A stretch of 64,000 nucleotides of DNA from Flavobacteriaceae bacterium (lineage in GTDB: Bacteria; Bacteroidota; Bacteroidia; Flavobacteriales; Flavobacteriaceae): positions 248,001 to 312,000 of the forward strand of contig JABSPK010000002.1 in the NCBI GenBank assembly GCA_013214065.1, in the 5' to 3' direction. The number at the start of each line of letters is the position of its first letter. The stretch's first letter is position 1. The position numbers and the translations under genes are program-made. The notes under the pieces are model-generated. The model made no database searches. It worked only from the letters and a program-made list of their open reading frames with translations, and was not told where the DNA came from. Below are positions 34,856 through 44,870 of this stretch, piece by piece.

Positions 34856-35057
34856 CAAAAAATAAACTATTACTTTACATTTAATTAACATTGGTTCTTT
34901 TTCCTTCATTCCGGCCTATTCCCGTAGTCCCCAAAAGCCAATGCCGTTGCATGCAGCCGATGCCGGCCAAAGGCAGGGTGCGAAAGGGCTTTCATAACCT
35001 TATTTTAACCTTTTTCATCGATAATAATAGCATTTTTGCGTACTTTCAAAAAGCACT

Positions 35058-37343
35058 ATGGGCGAGAACATCTACATTTTCATGGTGGTCGCATTAGCGG
35101 TACTGGCCATTACCGATTTGGTTGTTGGGGTCAGTAACGATGCAGTGAATTTTCTGAATTCAGCCATCGGTTCAAAGGCGATTTCCTTTAAGACCATTAT
35201 GATCGTTGCGAGCCTGGGCATCGCGTTCGGAGCTATATCTTCTAGTGGAATGATGGAAGTCGCACGTAAGGGGATTTTCAATCCGACCGAGTTCGTATTC
35301 GCCGAGATCATGATCATTTTCATGGCGGTCATGATAACCGATATCCTGCTTTTGGATTTTTTCAACACTTTGGGGATGCCCACATCGACCACCGTGTCGA
35401 TCGTATTTGAACTTTTGGGGGCAGCCGTTGCAATTTCATTGGTCAAGATCATTGCCCAAGACGGCAGTTTCTCCGATTTGGGTAGCTACATCAATACCGA
35501 AAAGGCCACTGAGATCATTTTCGGCATTTTGCTCTCGGTTTTCATAGCCTTTACCATAGGTGCTGTCGTACAATACCTTTCAAGGGTCTTGATCTCTTTT
35601 AAATTCGAGGATAAACCAAAATGGGTCGAATCCCTTTTCGGGGGCGTGGCGATTACGGCCATCATCTACTTCATCTTGGTAAAAGGCCTGAAAAGCGCCA
35701 ACCTTTTCGACGAATCAGTAGTCGAATTCGTGTACAATTCCACCGAGTTGTTCCTTTTGGGCAATCTCATCGTTTGGACGCTCATTTCATGGGTCTGTTC
35801 CACTTTTTTAAACTGGAGCATCTATCGGGTCGTCATCGTACTGGGAACCTTTGCTTTGGCCATGGCCTTTGCCGGAAATGACCTGGTGAATTTCATCGGG
35901 GTCCCGATTGCTGCCTTGCAGTCGTTTCAAGATTGGCAAGGTTCCGGAATCGCAGCTGCCGATTTCAATATGCAGGGGTTGACCGCCGCGGTGCGGACCC
36001 CTACCCTTTTGCTCCTATTATCTGGCGGCATCATGGTGGTCACGCTATGGTTTTCGTCAAAGGCGAAGAGCGTCGTGAAGACCAGTGTGGACCTTTCCCG
36101 ACAAGATGAGGGTGAAGAACGTTTCCAACCGAATTTCCTATCGCGTCAAATCGTAAAGTTCAGTGTCGCGGCAACCGAAAGTGTTTCGAGCATCATACCC
36201 CCTTCGTTGGCAAAGCGCATCGATGAGCAATTTGAAACGCCCTATACCTATGTTCCGAAAAGCAAGGTTCAAGATATGCCTGCTTTCGACATGGTAAGGG
36301 CTGCAGTCAATCTCATGGTCGCCAGTGTTTTGATATCTATAGCAACCTCAATGAAACTTCCGCTCTCGACCACCTACGTGACCTTTATGGTCGCCATGGG
36401 GACTTCTCTGGCCGATAGGGCGTGGGGTGCCGAAAGCGCCGTGTATCGGGTAGCAGGTGTCTTGAATGTGATCGGGGGCTGGTTCTTTACGGCCATTTCA
36501 GCATTTACGGCAGCAGCTATTATTGCGTACATCTTGCATCTTGGAGGCTTCGTAGCAGTCGTTTTATTACTGATGGCAGCTGCGGCCTTATTGCTCCGCA
36601 ACTATATGGCCCATAACAAAAAAACCAAGGTGATCAAGGCCGAAGATAGCTTGAGAAGGGCGGAGAGCAGTTCGATTCAAGGGGTCATTGAAGAAAGTGC
36701 CGACAACATCGGCAAAATGATCAAACGCACGAACAAGATCTATACGGGAGCCATCAACGGCTTGGCCCGACACGATCTTGAAGCCTTGAAGAAAAACAAC
36801 AAGGGGGTATCGAAGATGTCAAAAGAAATCGAAGGCCTCCAGAACAACATTTTCTACTTTATCAAGAATCTTGACGAATCAAGTGTGGGTGGGGCCAGTA
36901 ATTTTTATATCGCTTTATTGGGCCATTTGGAAGATCTGGGGCAATCACTCGAATTCGTTTCGAAAATCGGGTATACCCACGTCAACAACAACCACAAAAA
37001 ATTAAAGTACAACCAGATAAAGGAATTGAAAGATCTGGATATCAAACTGGAGAAATTCTTCGAAGAAACCGCCGAGACCTTCAGCAACCGTTCCTTCGAA
37101 AAAATCGGTAGCATGTTGGCCAGTCGGGAATCGTACACCAAATTGATCGATCAAAAAATCGAAAAACAAGTAGCCCGAACTCGAACCGAGGAATCCAGTC
37201 CGAAAAATACCCGCTTGTATTTCTCCTTATTAACGGAAAGCAAGGACTTGATCAATGTCGTCATGAACCTCATGGAATTGTTTTTCGTTGAACACGATAG
37301 TTCGGTAGAGCCCGCACGAATCAAAACCCGACCCGACGCATGA
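35058..37343 (+). CDS. PiT family inorganic phosphate transporter fused to a PhoU-like domain
   Basis: The protein has 761 residues. The first about 520 hold the PiT transporter with its two signature repeats, GVSNDAVNFLNSAIGSKA (near residue 22) and ALAMAFAGNDLVNFIGVPIA (near 270), and about ten hydrophobic helices. The last about 220 residues (540-755) are soluble and helical, with charged heptad-like spacing (ITKIYTGAINGLARHDLEAL-type), like the PhoU domain usually encoded by a separate gene. It takes up phosphate with H+ or Na+, with its own regulatory domain. The next gene overlaps by 4 bp. Confidence 0.88.
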   Translation: MGENIYIFMVVALAVLAITDLVVGVSNDAVNFLNSAIGSKAISFKTIMIVASLGIAFGAISSSGMMEVARKGIFNPTEFVFAEIMIIFMAVMITDILLLDFFNTLGMPTSTTVSIVFELLGAAVAISLVKIIAQDGSFSDLGSYINTEKATEIIFGILLSVFIAFTIGAVVQYLSRVLISFKFEDKPKWVESLFGGVAITAIIYFILVKGLKSANLFDESVVEFVYNSTELFLLGNLIVWTLISWVCSTFLNWSIYRVVIVLGTFALAMAFAGNDLVNFIGVPIAALQSFQDWQGSGIAAADFNMQGLTAAVRTPTLLLLLSGGIMVVTLWFSSKAKSVVKTSVDLSRQDEGEERFQPNFLSRQIVKFSVAATESVSSIIPPSLAKRIDEQFETPYTYVPKSKVQDMPAFDMVRAAVNLMVASVLISIATSMKLPLSTTYVTFMVAMGTSLADRAWGAESAVYRVAGVLNVIGGWFFTAISAFTAAAIIAYILHLGGFVAVVLLLMAAAALLLRNYMAHNKKTKVIKAEDSLRRAESSSIQGVIEESADNIGKMIKRTNKIYTGAINGLARHDLEALKKNNKGVSKMSKEIEGLQNNIFYFIKNLDESSVGGASNFYIALLGHLEDLGQSLEFVSKIGYTHVNNNHKKLKYNQIKELKDLDIKLEKFFEETAETFSNRSFEKIGSMLASRESYTKLIDQKIEKQVARTRTEESSPKNTRLYFSLLTESKDLINVVMNLMELFFVEHDSSVEPARIKTRPDA

Positions 37344-38041
37344 TACGGTACCTCATCGTCACTGGGGCTTTCCTTTGCGCAGGCATGGCCAACGCCCAAC
37401 TTTCGGCTTCGGAATTACTCGAAAAGGCCATTGCCTTTCATGATCCCCAACAACATTGGCAGGAATTCAAAGGAGAATTCAACGTTCGTATGGAAACTCC
37501 CAAATCTTCGGATAGGAAGAGTACCATAGCCATCGACTTTTCTCGTCGATTCTTTGAATTGAAAGTCTCGAAAGATACCGACAGCTATACCTACCGTTTC
37601 AAAGGAAACGATTGTGAAACTTCATTAAACGGATCGACCGAAGTTACCGATGAAGATCGGGAACGGTTGCGCTTGCATTGCAATCGTGGCCGAATGATGC
37701 AGGATTATTACACCTATTTGTACGGACTTCCTATGAAACTCAAAGATCCGGGAACACGACTCGCTGAGAAGGTCGAGCGTAAAACCTTCAAAGGCAAGAC
37801 CTACTTGACCCTCAAGGTCACCTATGATGCCGAAGTAGGTGATGACACCTGGTATTTTTACTTTGACCCCGATACTTATGCCATGGAGGTGTACCAATTC
37901 TTCCATGATGAAAGCAAGAATGACGGGGAATATATTCTTCTTGACGGCCTGAAGGAAGTCTCCGGCATCAAAATGCCGCGAACCCGGGCTTGGTATTACA
38001 ACAGCGACGACACTTACTTGGGCACCGACATCCTCGATTAG
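37340..38041 (+). CDS. Secreted DUF6503-like protein
   Basis: This 233-residue protein has a signal peptide (1-19, GMANAQ) and a beta-rich body typical of an open-barrel (LolA/DUF6503-like) fold: ATGA-coupled start, LLEKAIAFHDPQQHWQEFKG near the N-terminus, then YYTYLYGLPMKLKDPGTRL and YLTLKVTYDAEVGDDTWYFY. It is coupled to the phosphate transporter, but no phosphate-related motif is visible. The DUF number is my recollection of the family, not a search result. Confidence 0.7.
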   Translation: MIRYLIVTGAFLCAGMANAQLSASELLEKAIAFHDPQQHWQEFKGEFNVRMETPKSSDRKSTIAIDFSRRFFELKVSKDTDSYTYRFKGNDCETSLNGSTEVTDEDRERLRLHCNRGRMMQDYYTYLYGLPMKLKDPGTRLAEKVERKTFKGKTYLTLKVTYDAEVGDDTWYFYFDPDTYAMEVYQFFHDESKNDGEYILLDGLKEVSGIKMPRTRAWYYNSDDTYLGTDILD

Positions 38042-38106
38042 CCTGTACATACCCTCCAACGTAACACTACGCTTGAGGGCGGTTATCGAATACCCCTATT
38101 GCACGA

Positions 38107-38139
38107 AATAAAAAAGGCCGACCGCAAGAACGGTCGACC
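38107..38139 (-). terminator. Intrinsic terminator of the S9 peptidase gene
   Basis: The stem GGCCGACCG/CGGTCGACC (one mismatch) at 38116-38139 has an A-rich flank at 38107-38115, which becomes the U-run on the minus strand. Confidence 0.8.
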
Positions 38140-38167
38140 TAATGTTATTCGGTTTTCAAAGGGCGCA

Positions 38168-40474
38168 CTATCCCTTGATAGGAACCTGCATTTCTTTGTC
38201 TTTCAAATGTTTGGCGAAAAAGCCCATCATCGCCCGATAGAGCTCAATGCGATTCTCTTCCTTACCAAAGCCATGGCCTTCATCATACTTCACCATGTAG
38301 GGAACGTCTTGACCCTTTTTTCGAAGGGCTTCAACGATCTGGTCAGATTCATTGATATTGACCCTTGGATCGTTGGCACCTTGAACTACGAACAAGGGTT
38401 TGTTGACCTTATCGATCTGGAAAACAGGCGAAACTTCTTCCATGATCTTCTTTTCTTCAGGCACGGTCTCATCATACCAAATTTCCCGAACGATCTCTAA
38501 ATACGGTTTCCAATATTCCGGAAAAGAGTCCATAAAGGTGAATAGGTTACTTACCCCAACGTAATCGACACCGCAGGCATAAAGATCCGGAGTCTTTGTC
38601 AAGCCCCTAAGAACGGCATACCCACCATGGCTTCCTCCATAAATGGCAGCCTTATCCTTGTCAACCCAACCTTGGTCCACTACATATTTTAGCCCATCTT
38701 CCACATCGTCCATGGCTTTTCGGCCGATTTGTTTGAATCCTGATTCCAAAAATTCACGTCCGTAACCACCGGAAATCCTGAAATTGACCTGAAGCGTGGC
38801 ATAGCCCCTACTGGCAAACAATTGGGCCTCAGGGTTGAAGCCCCAAGAATCGCGGATCCCTTGAGGGCCACCATGCGGGTTTACGATAACGGGGACCTTC
38901 TCACCGTTTAGTGCCGCTTTAGGCAAGGTGATGTACCCGTGGATGGTCAATCCATCCCTACTGGTAAATTTAATGGGGCGCATCTCGGCCATATCCTCCT
39001 CCTTGAGTTGGGGCATGAGATTATACAAGAAAGTGAATTCATCTTTGTTGACATCATACGAATGGTACTCGCCATACAATTTATCACTCTGTAAAAAAAC
39101 CAATACTTTATCTTCCGCTTCGGTCACATCGGAAACGGAGTACTGTTTTCCGGGAAAAGTCGAGGTCACCCGTTCATGGAATCTTTTATACGTTTCACTG
39201 ACCGGTACCACGACCTGTTTATCGCCTTCATAGCTTACGTAATCCAGTTCATAACCCCGCTTTCTTGACAAGCCCATATCGGAAACGTCGAAATAGTCAT
39301 TGGCGAACACCTCACCCAAAATCTTATTTTCCTTTAAATCATAGCGAATGATCTTCGCCTTGTCACTTTCCAAGTTGGAAACCACATAGGCATCGTGTTC
39401 GTATTCGGTGGCATAATCAAAATTTTGGACGCCGAAGGTGTCTTTCCAGTTCAAGCTTTTCAATACGGTAAAGCCCCCGTTACCATCTTCATAATAATAC
39501 TCCTGATCGACACCGTTCTTCAGTTTGGCGTACCCTTTGAGCTTGCCGTTTTTATCGAAATCATATCCGATGATCGGATTGGCTGGATCATCATTGGTAA
39601 ACAGTTGGGTGAGCTCACCGGTGATCACATTTACCTTGTACGGTTCGAAAACCTGAGGATTGTTTTTGTTCAAATTCACGATGATATGTTCCTTGTCTTC
39701 TCGCAACAGATTAGAGAACTGGGCCTGTACGCCATCGAAGGGCGTAAGGTCCTTTGCATTGGAACCATCCAGATCAACAGCGAAAACATGGTAGTTTTCA
39801 TCACCCCCTTTATCCGATATATAAGCCAAGCGATCGTTGTTCAACCACGCATAGCCGCGCACCAACTCCTCGCCTTCTTCAATGGCCTTGGTAATTTCGC
39901 CCGTAGCGATATTCCTGACATAAATGTGACGTTTCGCATTGTCATCCTTCTCACGATAACTCATATATTTTCCATCCGGGGAAAACTGAAAGGAAGAGGC
40001 CTTGGGTCTGGCAAAATAATCTTCGACCGTATACCTGTAATCCCCTTTGGCCAGTTCGCCCAGAAGATCAAGATCTTTATCGGAGCTTACTAAGGCCGGA
40101 TTGCCGGGAATGGTCTTTTCGGTTTTTTCAAGGACTAGGGGCAATTCCATTCCCCCTTGATTAAACGTACCATCGATTTTATCGGCATCCATGGTGCCGA
40201 CATATTTGATACCCGCTTGTTTGAAGACAATGGTCAATGTATTGTCAGCGAAGGTGGTCTCGTCCATCGGGATATCGGTAGCTCCTTGAGAAGGGCTGTC
40301 CATGGTCGCACTCAAGGTGCCTGCCTCATCGCTGATATTGAAGACCAAGGGCATTTCAGTGCCCTGCACGGAAAGGGTTCCTTTCCAAGTTCCTGTAATT
40401 TCCTGGGCAAAAGCGCCAAGCCCTATTAAAAAGGCTACCAGGGTTACAAAAGATCGTTTTTTGATTGTTTTCAT
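38168..40474 (-). CDS. S9 family peptidase (prolyl oligopeptidase type) with N-terminal extra domain
   Basis: This 768-residue exported enzyme has a signal peptide (1-23, LGAFAQ), a lipocalin-like beta domain (24-115; TGTWKGTLSVQGTEMPLVF), a beta propeller (about 130-490) and a C-terminal alpha/beta hydrolase (about 520-768). The triad is visible as GGSHGGYAV (Ser), VVQGANDPRVN (Asp) and DEGHGFGKEEN (His). It cleaves short peptides in the periplasm. The N-terminal domain resembles those found before other Bacteroidota hydrolases. A TAGATTTG -7 box lies 68 bp upstream. Confidence 0.9.
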   Translation of the reverse strand: MKTIKKRSFVTLVAFLIGLGAFAQEITGTWKGTLSVQGTEMPLVFNISDEAGTLSATMDSPSQGATDIPMDETTFADNTLTIVFKQAGIKYVGTMDADKIDGTFNQGGMELPLVLEKTEKTIPGNPALVSSDKDLDLLGELAKGDYRYTVEDYFARPKASSFQFSPDGKYMSYREKDDNAKRHIYVRNIATGEITKAIEEGEELVRGYAWLNNDRLAYISDKGGDENYHVFAVDLDGSNAKDLTPFDGVQAQFSNLLREDKEHIIVNLNKNNPQVFEPYKVNVITGELTQLFTNDDPANPIIGYDFDKNGKLKGYAKLKNGVDQEYYYEDGNGGFTVLKSLNWKDTFGVQNFDYATEYEHDAYVVSNLESDKAKIIRYDLKENKILGEVFANDYFDVSDMGLSRKRGYELDYVSYEGDKQVVVPVSETYKRFHERVTSTFPGKQYSVSDVTEAEDKVLVFLQSDKLYGEYHSYDVNKDEFTFLYNLMPQLKEEDMAEMRPIKFTSRDGLTIHGYITLPKAALNGEKVPVIVNPHGGPQGIRDSWGFNPEAQLFASRGYATLQVNFRISGGYGREFLESGFKQIGRKAMDDVEDGLKYVVDQGWVDKDKAAIYGGSHGGYAVLRGLTKTPDLYACGVDYVGVSNLFTFMDSFPEYWKPYLEIVREIWYDETVPEEKKIMEEVSPVFQIDKVNKPLFVVQGANDPRVNINESDQIVEALRKKGQDVPYMVKYDEGHGFGKEENRIELYRAMMGFFAKHLKDKEMQVPIKG

Positions 40475-40541
40475 GCTTTAGTGTTTTTAATTACTATTTA
40501 ATGGTCTCTTTCGGTTCCGATTTGTTACGAACCCGACCCAT

Positions 40542-40549
40542 CAAATCTA
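40542..40549 (-). promoter_or_regulatory. -7 box TAGATTTG of the S9 peptidase gene
   Basis: Minus-strand TAnnTTTG match, 68 bp before the ATG at 40474. No clear -33 TTG. The rest of 40475-40664 holds no gene I can support. Confidence 0.4.
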
Positions 40550-40664
40550 AAAAACATCCTTGAACGAGCCTACTTTAATATGGGCGACGGTAAATTGCCC
40601 TTGCTGAACGGAAGGTTGCCTGGCCTTGAGCGGGGATTTCCCATGGCTTAATAGAATCCTTTCA

Positions 40665-42128
40665 TCATCCTTCAAGGGCCACCAGCTCCAAAGTGACTTC
40701 ATATAAGGGTCGTTTGAGCATCTTTGACTTCAACCAAGCGTAGAAGCTCATCACGAAAATATCTTCCTGCTCCCTTCCGACCCATTCGAACGAACGTTCG
40801 ACCATGGCTTCGAAAGCTTCCGTGGTCACCGAATCGGGGTCGGCATAATACTTTTTGACGAAATCCATGAATACCAAAACTCGGCCTTCACCGAACTCGT
40901 TCAAACGTGCACTGAAGTTGCGGGAAAACCGTTCGAAGCGGTTCAAGACCAATTCCAACCGATCGAGTTCTATCAACAACAATATTTCGATGATGTTCTT
41001 TTTCAAAACCCAGGCCCAGCCTTGTTTCTTTTCATACCAATCATCGGTTCGTGTGAAGGTCTTGAACAATTGATAGGCCCCATCGTAGTCCCTTTTTTGA
41101 AATCGGCACATCAACAAAGCAAGGTCAGTGTTCGGTGAGTTTCCTTCGATCAGATCCAAATCATGTTCCGCCTTTTCAATATCGCCCGAATACAAATGGT
41201 TCATCGCAGTCAATGCCCTTACTTTTCTATCGAAAACAGTTCCGATTTTGTTGGTCTGTTCCTGTGCATCGTGCAATTCAGCGATTCGGGCCAAGGATAT
41301 CGCGAAACGTTTGTTCCTAAAATCGGTCAACGCCATCAAATACAACATGTTCAAATAATAATAGCGGTATTTTCTGGGCACGGGCCCTTTGGAACGCATT
41401 GCCATAAAGAGCGCGACCATGTCGTCCGAAACCAAATGGTAATCGTTCTGGAGTTTGGCCGCCGTTGCGGTTAAGACCATCAGTTGGTAAAGCGATTTAT
41501 AGGTAAGGTCTTCGGATAGCTCCAAGGAAAACATCCGAAAAGCCCGACTGATGATCGGGCCGATTTCGGCCTGTCCTTTCGACTTCATTTCATCGCGTAT
41601 GATCGCGTAGGCTAAATTCAGGCTAATGTCCCTTTGGTGCAAGTTCCGGTTATGCTCATAGGCCACAATGATATCTTTTAGGTTCCAATTGGGTATGAGA
41701 TGGGCATATTGGATCTTGGTTTGGAATATCTCGTTCAAAATGGAATGGTCATCGATGAACTCGGCTTTCTTCTCGGCACGTAGCAGGGTTTGGGCAGCTA
41801 CTTTATGGACCCCGTTTTCGAAAAGGATCCTGCTGGCCAACAATAATTTCAAAAGGTCCATTTCTTCCGATGATTCCCGGGCAAATGCCTTACTGGCCAA
41901 AAAATCGATGAGGTTGTCTTTAACCCGCTTTCGTAACATATTATACGAAATCTTCGATCCACCAGGGTACAGTCGCTCGTCAAGGCCTTTGAGTTCGCCA
42001 TTCGCCAAACAGCGCAATAATTCAAGGTTCTTGGTATCGTGACGGCGGTTGCGCTGTTTGGTCAACGCCACGAATTCACGTTGTTCCTTGGGCGAAAGGA
42101 CCTGAAAAAGTTGTGAAATTTCTTCCAT
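40665..42128 (-). CDS. Large all-helical hypothetical protein (TPR/alpha-solenoid-like)
   Basis: This 487-residue cytosolic protein has no signal peptide or membrane segment. It is almost wholly helical with repeated hairpin-like units (for example LAYAIIRDEMKSKGQ, RVRALTAMNHLYSGDIEKAE-type, and the closing FYAWLKSKMLKRPLYEVTLE), suggesting an alpha-solenoid. The N-terminus LFQVLSPKEQREFVALTK begins with a short conserved helix pair. I do not know the family; it looks like a conserved flavobacterial protein used in protein-protein contacts. Confidence 0.7.
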   Translation of the reverse strand: MEEISQLFQVLSPKEQREFVALTKQRNRRHDTKNLELLRCLANGELKGLDERLYPGGSKISYNMLRKRVKDNLIDFLASKAFARESSEEMDLLKLLLASRILFENGVHKVAAQTLLRAEKKAEFIDDHSILNEIFQTKIQYAHLIPNWNLKDIIVAYEHNRNLHQRDISLNLAYAIIRDEMKSKGQAEIGPIISRAFRMFSLELSEDLTYKSLYQLMVLTATAAKLQNDYHLVSDDMVALFMAMRSKGPVPRKYRYYYLNMLYLMALTDFRNKRFAISLARIAELHDAQEQTNKIGTVFDRKVRALTAMNHLYSGDIEKAEHDLDLIEGNSPNTDLALLMCRFQKRDYDGAYQLFKTFTRTDDWYEKKQGWAWVLKKNIIEILLLIELDRLELVLNRFERFSRNFSARLNEFGEGRVLVFMDFVKKYYADPDSVTTEAFEAMVERSFEWVGREQEDIFVMSFYAWLKSKMLKRPLYEVTLELVALEG

Positions 42129-42282
42129 TTTATCGTTATAAAAATATAATATAAAATACTTATTATTAATTATTTACATCATTTTTTACCATTTTTTTAT
42201 CATTACATTTATACGAATAACGTTTTTTATCCCCCATCGATTGCCCCCAACTTTGTCCCATTCAATTTTAAATTTTTGAATT

Positions 42283-42747
42283 ATGGAACATGAAACCTTA
42301 ACTAAGAAAGAAAGATTGATTGACAAAAAACACGATCAATTCGATTTGCGTCCGACCCCAGCATTTATCTCTGCCGCATGGACCGCCCTGTTTATCGGAA
42401 TGATCTCCTACTGTGTCGGGCTATGGAACGCCAATATGTGGCTCAATGAAAAAGGGTATTATTTCACCTTGCTACTTTTCGGACTATTCTCGGTGGTATC
42501 GGTCCAGAAAAGTGTGCGCGACCGCCAAGAAGGCCTGCCGGTCACCGAAGCCTATTATGGAATCAGCTGGTTCACTACCATTGCGGCCATATTGCTCTTG
42601 ATCATCGGTCTTTGGAATGCCGATATGGAACTCAGCGAAAAAGGGTTTTACGGCATGTCGTTTACCTTGAGTCTGTTCGCCGCCGTGGCCGTTCAGAAAA
42701 ATACCCGTGACATCAAATTTTTAGAAGATAGCGACCCCAAAGTGTAA
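42283..42747 (+). CDS. yiaA: YiaA family two-helix-repeat inner membrane protein
   Basis: This 154-residue membrane protein is built of two repeats of a two-helix unit: GLWNANMWLNEKGYYF with SVVSVQKSVRDRQEG, then GLWNADMELSEKGFYG with AVAVQKNTRDIKF. This is the YiaAB domain arrangement of YiaA. Four transmembrane helices are predicted. Its function is not established. The 155-bp upstream region is very AT-rich and carries the likely promoter. Confidence 0.88.
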   Translation: MEHETLTKKERLIDKKHDQFDLRPTPAFISAAWTALFIGMISYCVGLWNANMWLNEKGYYFTLLLFGLFSVVSVQKSVRDRQEGLPVTEAYYGISWFTTIAAILLLIIGLWNADMELSEKGFYGMSFTLSLFAAVAVQKNTRDIKFLEDSDPKV

Positions 42748-42780
42748 ATAGGATCGGGTCGGTCTCTTAGGGGGCCGGCC

Positions 42781-43362
42781 CTACCTATAAAAATTCATTT
42801 CATCCATATAACGCCATACCGCATCGGGCAGCATGGGTCGGATGTCCTTTCCTTCCTTGTGTGATCTTCTTATAAAGGTCGAGGACAACTCCATGATAGG
42901 TGCCGCAACCCGATGGATCCGAGGGTGGTCTTTCAACACCTCGGGAAGCTCCCCCTCACTAATTCTTGGGTACACATAAAGCGCGTGGTTTTCAAGGATC
43001 ACCTCATGATTCTTCCATTTCGGAAAGCTCTTCAGATTGTCTTCCCCCATGATCAAGGCGAAGCGATACGTCGGATGCTTTTCACTGATGTAGGCCAAGG
43101 TATGCACCGTGTAATTCGGTTGGGGTAACTTGAACTCTACGCGACTGGCCTTTAGTTTCGGATATTCCTTAATCGCTTCGAAGACCATTTGATAGCGATG
43201 GTTGTTGTCTAGGAGCGTTTTCTTTACCTTGAACGGACTTTGGGGTGTGATTACGAACCAAACTTCATCAAGGTCGGAAAATTCGGCCATGTGGTTCGCT
43301 ATGACCAAATGCCCCACATGAATGGGATTGAAGGTGCCGAAATACAGTCCGATCCGCTTCAT
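42781..43362 (-). CDS. nadD: Nicotinate-nucleotide adenylyltransferase
   Basis: This 193-residue nucleotidyltransferase has the phosphate-binding GTFNPIHVGHLVIA (9-22) and the ISSTxIR-type motif as LSSTFIRRSHKEGKDI near residue 160. It adenylates nicotinate mononucleotide in NAD synthesis. It is the last gene of a yicC-gmk-nadD operon with 4-bp overlaps, an order common in Bacteroidota. Confidence 0.94.
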   Translation of the reverse strand: MKRIGLYFGTFNPIHVGHLVIANHMAEFSDLDEVWFVITPQSPFKVKKTLLDNNHRYQMVFEAIKEYPKLKASRVEFKLPQPNYTVHTLAYISEKHPTYRFALIMGEDNLKSFPKWKNHEVILENHALYVYPRISEGELPEVLKDHPRIHRVAAPIMELSSTFIRRSHKEGKDIRPMLPDAVWRYMDEMNFYR

Positions 43363-43961
43363 GCTCCTTCTTGGGTTCCATCGATGTCAACACCCACGAA
43401 TTGGGCCACAAGCGCATGGGCATCGGTCAAGGCCATATCGAGATCGTAGTTTTTGATGATGTGATCGAACTGCGGGGCGGTAGCCAACTCAACGGACGCC
43501 TTGGCGATCCGCATATTGATCTTATCGTCACTTTCAGTGCTCCTTTTTTTCAATCGGATCTTCAATTCATCCACACTAGGCGGTTTGACGAATACGGCCA
43601 GGGTCTCTTTTGGGAACTTCTTTTTGATTCGCAATCCACCAGCCACATCGATATCAAAGATGACGTTCTTGCCTTCCTTCCACAACCGTTCGACCTCACT
43701 TTGCAAAGTGCCGTAAAAGTTGTCGCGGTATACTTCTTCCCATTCCAGGAAATCTCCTTCCTTGATATGCTTTTTAAAAGCCGATATCGACATGAAATAA
43801 TAGTGCTCCCCTTCTTTTTCCTTCCCGCGTCTAGGTCTGGAGGTCGCTGAGACCGAAAAGGCCAGATTGAGTTCGGGTTGTTGTAAAAGGTGCCTGACTA
43901 TGGTGGTCTTACCGCTGCCCGAAGGTGCTGAAAAGATGATCAGTTTTCCGCCTTGGCTCAT
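43359..43961 (-). CDS. gmk: Guanylate kinase
   Basis: This 200-residue kinase has a P-loop SAPSGSGKTT (11-20), the GMP-binding stretch SATSRPRRGKEKEGEHYYF and FDIDVAGGLRIKKKF. It phosphorylates GMP to GDP. It overlaps nadD by 4 bp and is overlapped by yicC by 4 bp. Confidence 0.96.
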   Translation of the reverse strand: MSQGGKLIIFSAPSGSGKTTIVRHLLQQPELNLAFSVSATSRPRRGKEKEGEHYYFMSISAFKKHIKEGDFLEWEEVYRDNFYGTLQSEVERLWKEGKNVIFDIDVAGGLRIKKKFPKETLAVFVKPPSVDELKIRLKKRSTESDDKINMRIAKASVELATAPQFDHIIKNYDLDMALTDAHALVAQFVGVDIDGTQEGA

Positions 43962-44815
43962 AATACGTTCAGCATTTGTTCTTTGATCTTCTCCAATTCG
44001 TCTTTCATTTGTACCACGAGTTGTTGCATGGGAGCATAATTGGCCTTTGATCCTATGGTGTTGATCTCGCGACCTATTTCTTGACTGATAAAGCCTAACT
44101 TCTTGCCATTCGAATCGTTCGACTCCAGGTTCTCCTTGAAATAGGACAAATGGTTCGCCAAGCGGACTTTCTCTTCGGTAATGTCGTATTTCTCCAAATA
44201 ATAGATGAGCTCTTGTTCGAAGCGGTTCTTATCTACCTCGACCTGCAACTCGGCCACCGCTTTTTGTAGGCGTTCGCGGATGGTGTCAAGACGTTGCGGG
44301 TCCATTTCCTTGACCGATTCCAATAAGGCGTTTAGTGCCGCCAGGCGTTGTTGGAAGTCTTTCTCCAATACCCGCCCCTCTTCAGTCCTGAAATTGGCAA
44401 TGGCTTTTAAGGCCATTTTCAAGGCACCTCGGATCTGCTCGTATTCTTCTGGATCGATATCCTCCTTGTCGGTCTTTAAGGTGTCGGGCATGCGCAGGGC
44501 CAATTCCAAAAGCTTGACCTCGTCACCTGTTGCGATTTGCCGTAAGGAATCCATATACTTTTTTACCGCCCCTTGATTGATCTCTGCCGTGGTCACTTCA
44601 CCGGTGATTTCAACGAATAGTGAAAAATCGACCTTACCACGCACCAATACATCGGCGATCTCTTTACGCAAGGCCACTTCCTTCTCGCGATACCCTTGGG
44701 GGATCCGCGCATTGATATCAAGGTTTTTGCTGTTCAGCGATTTTAATTCTACCGTGATCTTTTTGGTAGGCAGTTGCACACTGTGCTTTCCGTAGCCGGT
44801 CATGGATTGGATCAT
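43958..44815 (-). CDS. yicC: YicC family endoribonuclease-like protein
   Basis: This 285-residue protein has the YicC N-terminus (MIQSMTGYGKHSVQLPTKKI) and the DUF1732 C-terminus (IGSKANYAPMQQLVVQMKDE). The E. coli member cleaves or helps degrade certain RNAs. It is the first gene of the yicC-gmk-nadD operon; the pairing with gmk is conserved in many bacteria. Confidence 0.92.
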   Translation of the reverse strand: MIQSMTGYGKHSVQLPTKKITVELKSLNSKNLDINARIPQGYREKEVALRKEIADVLVRGKVDFSLFVEITGEVTTAEINQGAVKKYMDSLRQIATGDEVKLLELALRMPDTLKTDKEDIDPEEYEQIRGALKMALKAIANFRTEEGRVLEKDFQQRLAALNALLESVKEMDPQRLDTIRERLQKAVAELQVEVDKNRFEQELIYYLEKYDITEEKVRLANHLSYFKENLESNDSNGKKLGFISQEIGREINTIGSKANYAPMQQLVVQMKDELEKIKEQMLNVL

Positions 44816-44870
44816 AGTATGGTGCTAAAATTTTGGCAAAGGTAGGTAAAACCGAGCCTAGATCAGGGGC

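Noticed and set aside
39395-40093. 232-codon + frame within the S9 peptidase gene
   Set aside because: Long, but lies fully antisense to a well-supported peptidase with intact triad; no promoter or recognisable domain.
42748-42780. GC-rich hairpin between yiaA and nadD
   Set aside because: Imperfect stem with a long loop and no U-run on either strand; not called as a terminator.
43371-43850. 159-codon + frame opposite gmk
   Set aside because: Shadow of guanylate kinase.
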